Of a DNA stretch of 64,000 bases, positions 58,449-64,000 are shown one piece after another; position 1 is the first letter of the stretch; each line of letters starts with the position of its first letter. Source of the stretch: Micromonospora sp. WMMA1947 (GTDB lineage: Bacteria > Actinomycetota > Actinomycetes > Mycobacteriales > Micromonosporaceae). Below the pieces are notes generated by a model that did no database searches, was not told the DNA's origin, and was given only the letters and a program-made list of their open reading frames with translations. A program made the position numbers and the translations under genes. Location of the stretch: the NCBI RefSeq assembly GCF_027497355.1, contig NZ_CP114909.1, positions 3,553,001 to 3,617,000 of the forward strand, written 5' to 3'.

Positions 58449-59861
58449 ATGTCGGACGTGCCTCACCACCTCTCGCGCTGGATCGGCCTGGCGGGTTCGG
58501 TGCTGCTCGCCGTGGCCGCGTACCTCGGTGGCGCCCTGCCCGACGGCGAGTTGCGTCCCACCCCGGTCAGCATCTGGCAGGGCCCGAACGGGCCGCTGAT
58601 CATCGGGTTGTGGCTGGTCGGCACCGGGCTGCTGGCGTGGGCCTGGTGGTCGCTGCGGGACAGCGTGCCGTCGGCCCGCTGGGTGCTGGTCACCGTGGCC
58701 CTGTGGCTGCTGCCGATGCTCGTCGCGCCGCCGCTGGGCAGCCGGGATGTGTACGCGTACGCGTGTCAGGGCGCCAGCTTCTCGGCCGGGATCAACCCCT
58801 ACGAGCAGGGCGTGTCGGCGCTGCCATGCCCCTGGCTGGACACCATCTCCTACATCTGGCGGGACACCCCGGCGCCGTACGGGCCGCTGTTCGTGCTGCT
58901 CGCCGGCGCGGTGGTGGAGGCCACCGGCTCGCTGCTCGGCGCCGTGGTGCTGTTCCGGGCGCTCGCCGTGGCCGGGGTGGCGCTCACCGCGTGGGCGCTG
59001 CCGGTGCTGGCCCGCCGCTGCGGGGTGCCGCCGCAGCGGGCGCTCTGGCTGGCGCTGGCCAGCCCGCTGGTGCCCGTGCACCTGGTCTCCGGCGCGCACA
59101 ACGACGCGCTGATGATCGGCCTGCTCGTGGCCGGGCTGGCGGTGGTCGCGGCCCGCCCGGGCCGGCCCGGACCGCTGCTCGCCGGTGGGGCGCTGCTCGG
59201 ACTCGCCGCCGCCGTCAAGGTCACCGCGCTGGTGGTGATGCCGTTCGCCGCGCTGGCCGCGATCGTCGGGGCGTACCGGATCAGGACGCTCGTGCGCGAC
59301 GGCGGGTGGGTGGTCGGCGGCTCGCTCGCGGCGCTCGCCGCGGTGACCGTCGCGTCCGGCCTCGGGCTGGGGTTCATCAGCGGGCTGGAGCAGGGCGGGC
59401 TGGTGGTGGCGTGGACGTCGCCGCCGACGGCGGTGGGGCAGACGGTGGGCTACCTGCTGGCGCCGTTCGGGGTGCACGTCGACGCGTTGCCGGTGACCCG
59501 GGCGATCGGCATGGTCGTGCTGATCGCCGTGCTGATCTGGCTCTGGTTCCGGTCGTTCCGTCGCGGTGAACCGTTCTGGCACGCCGGGCTGGCGCTCACC
59601 GCCACCGTCGCGCTGTCCCCGCTGTTCCACCCCTGGTACTGGCTGTGGCCGCTGGCAGTGCTCGCCGCCACCGCGCGCCGCACGCTCTGGTTCTCGATCG
59701 TCACAGTGGTGTCGTCGTTCCTGGTGCTCGCCGACGGCACCGGGCTGGCCCGGTACAGCAAGATGCCCGGTGCGCCGCTGATGACCCTGTTCGTGATCGG
59801 TGTGGTCGTCTGGTTGGTACGGTCGGCTCGCCAGGGCCGGCAGCCGGTTCCCGTGGACTGA
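58449..59861 (+). CDS. MptB-like polyprenol-phosphate-mannose alpha-1,6-mannosyltransferase, copy 1
   Basis: A 470-residue GT-C enzyme with about 12 membrane helices. The extracytoplasmic first-loop motif GSRDVYAYACQG (catalytic Asp) and YIWRDTPAPYGPLF, SGAHNDALMIGL and LSPLFHPWYWLWP match MptB/DUF2029-type mannosyltransferases. These build the mannan core of lipomannan-like glycolipids. ATG 58449. The downstream paralogue starts 12 bp after the stop. Confidence 0.83.
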   Translation: MSDVPHHLSRWIGLAGSVLLAVAAYLGGALPDGELRPTPVSIWQGPNGPLIIGLWLVGTGLLAWAWWSLRDSVPSARWVLVTVALWLLPMLVAPPLGSRDVYAYACQGASFSAGINPYEQGVSALPCPWLDTISYIWRDTPAPYGPLFVLLAGAVVEATGSLLGAVVLFRALAVAGVALTAWALPVLARRCGVPPQRALWLALASPLVPVHLVSGAHNDALMIGLLVAGLAVVAARPGRPGPLLAGGALLGLAAAVKVTALVVMPFAALAAIVGAYRIRTLVRDGGWVVGGSLAALAAVTVASGLGLGFISGLEQGGLVVAWTSPPTAVGQTVGYLLAPFGVHVDALPVTRAIGMVVLIAVLIWLWFRSFRRGEPFWHAGLALTATVALSPLFHPWYWLWPLAVLAATARRTLWFSIVTVVSSFLVLADGTGLARYSKMPGAPLMTLFVIGVVVWLVRSARQGRQPVPVD

Positions 59862-59872
59862 GGGGAGGGCCG

Positions 59873-61360
59873 GTGAGCGAGCCCGACGGACCCGTCCGGC
59901 CGGTCGCCGCCGGTCTCGCCCGCTACGCCGGTCTCGCCGGGGCCGTCCTGCTCACCGTCGCCGGGTGGCTCGGCGGCGCCCTTCCCGGTACGCCCTCGCG
60001 GGCCACGCTCGCCGCGATCTGGTCGGCGCCGCACGGGCCGCTGACGCTCGGCTGCTGGCTGGCCGGGACGGTGCTGCTGGTGGGCGCATGGTGGTCGCTG
60101 CGGTGGGGCGCCCCGTCCGGCCGGTGGGCGTACCTGACGGCGGGGCTCTGGTCGCTGCCGCTGCTCGCCGCGCCGCCGATCGGCAGCCGCGACGTCTACT
60201 CGTACGCCTGCCAGGGCTGGACGTGGACGCAGGGGCTCAGCCCGTACCGGGTGGGGGTCGCGGCGGCCGGCTGCCCGTGGACCGACTCGGTGTCGCCGAT
60301 CTGGCGGGACACCCCGGCGCCGTACGGGCCGTTCTTCGTCCTGCTGGCCGGGCTCGCGGTCCTCGCCGGTGGCGGCCTGATCGGGACGATCGTGGCGTTG
60401 CGGCTGGTCGCGGTGGCCGGGGTGCTGCTGGCGGCGCTGTGCATGCCCGGGCTGGCCCGCGCCGCCGGGGTGCCCACCCGCCGGGCCGCCTGGCTGGTGC
60501 TCGCGTGCCCGCTGGTCGGCGTACACCTGGTGGCGGGCGCGCACAACGACGCGCTCGCGCTCGGGCTGCTCCTGCTCGGCCTGCTGGTGCTGGTCCGCCT
60601 GCCGGGCAGGCCGCGCGCGCTGCTGGTCGCCGGGGTGCTGCTGGGCTTGGCGGTGGCGGTGAAGGCGGTCGCGGTCGTGGCGCTGCCGTTCGCGGCGCTC
60701 GCCGCCGTGCTCGGCCGCTACACCTGGCGGGCGCTGCTGCGCGACGGCGGGCAGCTGGCTGCGTCGGTGCTCGGCACCCTGCTGGTCGTGTCGCTCGCCA
60801 CCGGCCTCGGACTGGGCTGGGTGGGAGGGCTCGGCCACAGCGGCGACTCGCAGCAGTGGACCTCCCCGCCCACCGCTGTCGGCTTCGTCGTCGACTACGC
60901 CGGCGAGCTGGCCGGGCTGCGGCCACGGGCGGTGCCGGTGGCCCGGACGGTCGCGCTGGTGTTGCTGGCCGGCACGCTCGTCGCGCTCTGGTGGTGGGCG
61001 TGGACGACGCTGCGACGGCTCAACGACGCCCGGCAGCGGGTCGCCCGGCTGACGCTGGCCCGGCCCCGGGTGGCGCTGCTCGGCGCGGGACTGGCGCTCG
61101 CCGCCACCGTGCTGCTCGCCCCGGTCTTCCACCCCTGGTACGCGATCTGGCCGCTGACGCTGCTCGCGGTCGCGGCGGTGCCGCTGGCCCGGCAGGTCTG
61201 GTTCGTGGCGCCCTGCGCGGTGGCCTCGGCGCTCACCCTGCCCGACGGATCCAACCTGGCCCGGTTCAGCAAGGCGCCGGGCGCGGTGCTGATGACGGTG
61301 CTGGTGGTGGTCGTCGCGGTCGCCGGTGTCCGGGCCACTTTGCGCCGCCGCACGACGTAA
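59873..61360 (+). CDS. MptB-like mannosyltransferase, copy 2
   Basis: A 495-residue tandem paralogue of the preceding gene, with the same landmarks: GSRDVYSYACQGWTW, WRDTPAPYGPFF, AGAHNDALALGL and LAPVFHPWYAIWP. The conserved residues are intact in both copies, so they probably add to different acceptors or lengths. GTG 59873 follows AGGGGAGGG. The gene ends before a strong terminator facing glnA1. Confidence 0.83.
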   Translation: MSEPDGPVRPVAAGLARYAGLAGAVLLTVAGWLGGALPGTPSRATLAAIWSAPHGPLTLGCWLAGTVLLVGAWWSLRWGAPSGRWAYLTAGLWSLPLLAAPPIGSRDVYSYACQGWTWTQGLSPYRVGVAAAGCPWTDSVSPIWRDTPAPYGPFFVLLAGLAVLAGGGLIGTIVALRLVAVAGVLLAALCMPGLARAAGVPTRRAAWLVLACPLVGVHLVAGAHNDALALGLLLLGLLVLVRLPGRPRALLVAGVLLGLAVAVKAVAVVALPFAALAAVLGRYTWRALLRDGGQLAASVLGTLLVVSLATGLGLGWVGGLGHSGDSQQWTSPPTAVGFVVDYAGELAGLRPRAVPVARTVALVLLAGTLVALWWWAWTTLRRLNDARQRVARLTLARPRVALLGAGLALAATVLLAPVFHPWYAIWPLTLLAVAAVPLARQVWFVAPCAVASALTLPDGSNLARFSKAPGAVLMTVLVVVVAVAGVRATLRRRTT

Positions 61361-61383
61361 AAGGCCGGACCGCGCTGCGTAAA

Positions 61384-61423
61384 CGGCCGGGCCGGCTCCG
61401 CCATCGCGGAGCCGGCCCGGCCG
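61384..61423. terminator. Strong bidirectional terminator hairpin
   Basis: A perfect 17-bp stem, CGGCCGGGCCGGCTCCG (61384-61400) with its complement at 61407-61423, and a six-base loop, between the convergent mptB-like and glnA1 genes. Confidence 0.85.
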
Positions 61424-61439
61424 GTGCTGACGTACGTGC

Positions 61440-62864
61440 TCAGCAGTCGAAGTACATCGCGAACTCGTGCGGGGTCGGGCGCAGACGCACCGGGTCGACC
61501 TCGTTGGCCCGCTTCCACTCGACCCAGGTCGAGATCAGGTCCGGCGTGAACACGCCGCCGTCGAGCAGGTAGTCGTGGTCGGCCTCGAGCGCGTTGAGCA
61601 CCTCCGGCAGCGAACCCGGGACCTGCTTGACGTCGCCCCACTCCTCCGGCGGCAGGTCGTACAGGTCCTTGTCGATCGGCGCCGGCGGCTCGATCTTGTT
61701 CTTGATGCCGTCCAGGCCGGCCATCATCATGGCCGAGAACGCCAGGTACGGGTTGCTGGACGGGTCCGGCACCCGGAACTCGACGCGCTTGGCCTTCGGG
61801 TTGCTGCCGGTCACCGGGATGCGGGTGCAGGCGGAGCGGTTGCGCTGCGAGTAGACCAGGTTGACCGGCGCCTCGAAGCCCGGCACCAGGCGACGGTAGG
61901 AGTTCACCGTCGGGTTGGTGAAGGCCAGCAGCGAGGGTGCGTGGTGCAGCAGGCCGCCGATGTACCAGCGGGCGGTGTCGGACAGGCCGGCGTAGCCGGT
62001 CTCGTCGTAGAACAGCGGTTCGCCGCCGCGCCAGAGGCTCTGGTGGGTGTGCATGCCGGAGCCGTTGTCACCGAACAGCGGCTTGGGCATGAACGTCGCG
62101 GTCTTGCCGGCGGCCCAGGTCTCGTTCTTGACGATGTACTTGAACAGCTGGAGCTGGTCGGCGGCGTGCAGCAGGGTGGAGAACTTGTAGTTGATCTCCG
62201 ACTGGCCGGCGGTGCCCACCTCGTGGTGCGAGCGCTCGACGGTGAATCCGCCGTCGACGAGGCGCCGCACGATCCGGTCGCGCAGGTCGGCGTAGTGGTC
62301 CACCGGCGGCACCGGGAAGTAGCCGCCCTTGTACGCGGTCTTGTAACCGCGGTTGCCGCCCTCCTCGATCCGGCCGCTGTTCCAGGCGCCCTCGATCGAG
62401 TCGATGTAGTAGAACGACTGGTGCGCGGAGGTCTCGTGGCGGATGGAGTCGAAGATGTAGAACTCCGCCTCCGCCCCGAAGTACGCGGTGTCGGCGATCC
62501 CGCTGGCGGCGAGGTAGGCCTCGGCCTTCTTCGCGACGTTGCGCGGATCCCGGGAGTACGCCTCGCGGGTGAACGGGTCGTGGATGAAGAAGTTGAGCGC
62601 GAGCGTCTTCTGGGCCCGGAACGGGTCGATGAAGGCGGTCGCGACGTCCGGCAGCAGGAGCATGTCGGACTCGTGGATGGCCTGGAAGCCGCGGATCGAG
62701 GATCCGTCGAAGGCGAGGCCGTCGGTGAAGACGCTGTCGTCGAACGACTCGACCGGCAGGTTGAAGTGCTGCATCACGCCGGGCAGGTCACAGAAACGTA
62801 CGTCGACGAACTTCACGTCCTCGTTGGCGAGGTATCGCAGGAGTTCCTCGGAATTGGCGAACAC
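61440..62864 (-). CDS. glnA: Glutamine synthetase type I
   Basis: A 474-residue GS-I beta enzyme, the main ammonium-assimilating enzyme (ATP + glutamate + NH3 to glutamine), a dodecamer in the cytoplasm. Conserved regions: [44 protein letters not shown] and the adenylylation loop [10 protein letters not shown] (Tyr about 403), the GlnE target. GTG 62864 follows AGGAGG at four bases; the in-frame start at 62885 is too far upstream. A four-box GlnR site lies 59 bp upstream. Confidence 0.97.
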   Translation of the reverse strand: MFANSEELLRYLANEDVKFVDVRFCDLPGVMQHFNLPVESFDDSVFTDGLAFDGSSIRGFQAIHESDMLLLPDVATAFIDPFRAQKTLALNFFIHDPFTREAYSRDPRNVAKKAEAYLAASGIADTAYFGAEAEFYIFDSIRHETSAHQSFYYIDSIEGAWNSGRIEEGGNRGYKTAYKGGYFPVPPVDHYADLRDRIVRRLVDGGFTVERSHHEVGTAGQSEINYKFSTLLHAADQLQLFKYIVKNETWAAGKTATFMPKPLFGDNGSGMHTHQSLWRGGEPLFYDETGYAGLSDTARWYIGGLLHHAPSLLAFTNPTVNSYRRLVPGFEAPVNLVYSQRNRSACTRIPVTGSNPKAKRVEFRVPDPSSNPYLAFSAMMMAGLDGIKNKIEPPAPIDKDLYDLPPEEWGDVKQVPGSLPEVLNALEADHDYLLDGGVFTPDLISTWVEWKRANEVDPVRLRPTPHEFAMYFDC

Positions 62865-62922
62865 ACGTCCTCCTGGCAGGTCCACTCCGGTAGCTGGCTA
62901 CTGGCGACGCTATGGCCGTGGG

Positions 62923-62960
62923 GTTGCCCTGCCGTGTCTCGTCTGTTTCCGCCGTGTTAC
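62923..62960 (-). promoter_or_regulatory. GlnR box upstream of glnA1
   Basis: Read on the minus strand: GTAAC-N6-GAAAC-N6-GACAC-N6-GCAAC, i.e. the a1-b1-a2-b2 arrangement of the actinobacterial GlnR box with exact 6-bp spacings. It lies 59 bp before the glnA1 start and so should mediate nitrogen-limited activation. Confidence 0.85.
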
Positions 62961-63047
62961 GTCGCTTGCGGAGCGTCATCTCGGCACGCTGTGATGCCGA
63001 ATGTCGTATTTTTCGTCAGGGGTCGCGGCGGCGCTACCCTGGCCGCT

Positions 63048-63449
63048 GTGACCGATACCGCCGCCACACCGGTGCCGCCCGCCACCGACCCCGCCTTCAC
63101 CCCGCCCAGCCTCGGCCGCCGCTTCGGCGCCCTGATCATCGACTGGGTGCTGTGCCTGATGGTCGCCCGGGCGTTCTCCGACCCGGTCCGCGACGGCTGG
63201 CCGCCGGTCCTGGTGCTGATCCTGGAGTACGGCTTCTTCATCGGTCTGTTCGCCCAGACTCCCGGCATGTTCCTCACCCGGCTGCGCTGCGTGTCCTGGG
63301 CCGACGGTGGCCGGATCGGGCTGCTCCGGGGCCTGCTGCGCGGCTTCCTGCTGGCCCTCGTGGTGCCGGCGCTGCTGATGGACGAGCACCGGCGCGGCCT
63401 GCACGACCGGCTCGCCGGGTCGGTCGTCACCGACGCCCCGCGCCGCTGA
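63048..63449 (+). CDS. RDD-family membrane protein
   Basis: A 133-residue protein with an Ala/Pro-rich N-tail and RDD signatures: Arg in LGRRFGALIIDWVLCL, Asp of IDW, and HRRGLHDRLAGSVV near the end, over three membrane segments. Its position beside glnA1 is conserved in actinobacteria (Rv2219A in M. tuberculosis, from memory). Function unknown; divergent from glnA1. GTG 63048. Confidence 0.9.
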   Translation: MTDTAATPVPPATDPAFTPPSLGRRFGALIIDWVLCLMVARAFSDPVRDGWPPVLVLILEYGFFIGLFAQTPGMFLTRLRCVSWADGGRIGLLRGLLRGFLLALVVPALLMDEHRRGLHDRLAGSVVTDAPRR

Positions 63450-63461
63450 CCCCCATGAGGA

Positions 63462-63493
63462 AAGGAGCCGGCCCCGCACGGGACCGGCTCCTT
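63462..63493. terminator. Bidirectional terminator hairpin
   Basis: AAGGAGCCGG (63462-63471) pairs with CCGGCTCCTT (63484-63493) across a 12-nt loop that can form three further G-C pairs. It sits between the convergent RDD and DUF4191 genes and has T residues after each arm. Confidence 0.8.
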
Positions 63494-63510
63494 CTCGCGT
63501 ACGCCGGAGG

Positions 63511-64000
63511 TCAGCGACCCCGGGTCTGCCGGAACGCGCCGCGCGGCGGCCGCATGTTCTTCGGGATCGCGCCCTTGGGCATCTGCGGTCGCGCGGTGAG
63601 CGCCTTGAGCCGCTTGTCGAGGGCGTTGACGTCCTTCGGGGACAGGGCGCGCGGCAGCCGCATCAGCGTCATCCGCAGCTTGCGGACCGGCAGCTCACCC
63701 TCGCCCTGCCCGATCACGTAGTCGTGCAGCGGGGCGGTGCCGATCACCTTCGCGAGGCGGCGCTTCTCCTGGCCGAGCAGGCCGCGGACGCGCTGCGGGT
63801 TGCCCTCGGCCAGCAGGATCACGCCCTGCCGGCCCACCACCAGGTGCACCATGTCCATCTGGGTGGTGGAGCTGACCGCCGGGGTGACCCGCCAGTCGCC
63901 GCGCATGCTCTCCATGATCTGCGCCGCCGCGCCCGGCTGCCCCTCGGCGGCGTTCATCATCGCCTTGTTGGAGCGCAGGTTGAGCACGATCAGCACGGCG
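63511..64000 (-). CDS. DUF4191 protein, 5' end outside window
   Basis: At least 163 codons; the frame is open to the window end, so GTG 63996 is probably internal. The visible part is the C-terminal cytoplasmic domain of DUF4191 (MESMRGDWRVTPAVSSTTQMDMVHLVVGRQGVILLAEG, ending in a basic RPPRGAFRQTRGR tail); the missing N-terminus should contain two membrane helices. Orthologous position to Rv2219. Function unknown. Confidence 0.87.
   Translation of the reverse strand, partial: AVLIVLNLRSNKAMMNAAEGQPGAAAQIMESMRGDWRVTPAVSSTTQMDMVHLVVGRQGVILLAEGNPQRVRGLLGQEKRRLAKVIGTAPLHDYVIGQGEGELPVRKLRMTLMRLPRALSPKDVNALDKRLKALTARPQMPKGAIPKNMRPPRGAFRQTRGR

Noticed and set aside
56766..59630. Extension of the minus-strand membrane protein to 954 residues.
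   Set aside because: The extra N-terminal part is antisense to the mptB-like gene; AGGAGG before ATG 58412 and a signal-like first helix set the start.

Overview
The window is chromosomal DNA from a high-GC actinomycete, most likely Micromonospora or a close relative (Micromonosporaceae). Reasons: strong G/C bias at third codon positions, frequent GTG starts with GTGA or ATGA start/stop overlaps, an actinobacterial type-A RNase P RNA, an F420-linked NADP reductase, MptB-type mannosyltransferases, and a gene order from Nif3/zinc ribbon/RNase H-phosphatase through panB, nadE, glnA2 and glnE to glnA1/RDD/DUF4191 that matches, from memory, the Rv2219-Rv2230c region of Mycobacterium tuberculosis.

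Layout. 1-8.5 kb: end of a universal stress protein gene, a ROK regulator, an IS110-family element beside a palindromic repeat, then small metabolic and regulatory genes (phosphotransferase, DHFR-like protein with divergent TetR regulator, pyruvyltransferase-like, DinB, PfkB-type kinase). 8.5-13.3 kb: SNF2 helicase plus SWIM zinc-finger protein, then a DUF3040 gene. 13.7-20 kb: a tight five-gene operon (DUF1800, DUF1501, ferric-reductase-like flavocytochrome, FMN-binding protein, ApbE) that looks like a flavin-based electron-transfer chain crossing the membrane. 20-31 kb: prim-pol-like gene, XRE/flavoprotein pair, Nif3/zinc ribbon/RNase HI-phosphatase block, DUF3311/symporter pair, MarR/MFS divergon with paired operators, TauE, and rnpB. 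31.2-36.8 kb: an accessory, less GC-biased patch with immunity-like genes (one frameshifted), an NB-ARC/TPR protein of NLR type carrying a short VVQAG motif, and a small partner carrying the same motif at its C-terminus. 37-50 kb: dehydratase, two roadblock-like proteins, PadR, lysine-rich histone-like protein, RNB ribonuclease, F420 reductase, panB, nadE, glnA2-like. 50-64 kb: Vgb-like lyase, LD-carboxypeptidase, amidotransferase, glnE, three membrane proteins of which two are MptB-like, glnA1 with a four-box GlnR-type site, RDD protein and DUF4191.

How the genes work together. GlnE adenylylates GlnA1, which has the target motif; the GlnA2-like protein lacks it. The 13.7-20 kb operon couples an ApbE flavinyltransferase to its likely FMN-binding substrate and a membrane reductase. 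The most unusual locus is 33.2-35.8 kb, where an NLR-like ATPase and a small helical protein share an amyloid-signalling-like motif, suggesting an immune or cell-death signalling pair. Three families of intergenic palindromes recur, mostly between convergent genes, and in places supply the stop codons.
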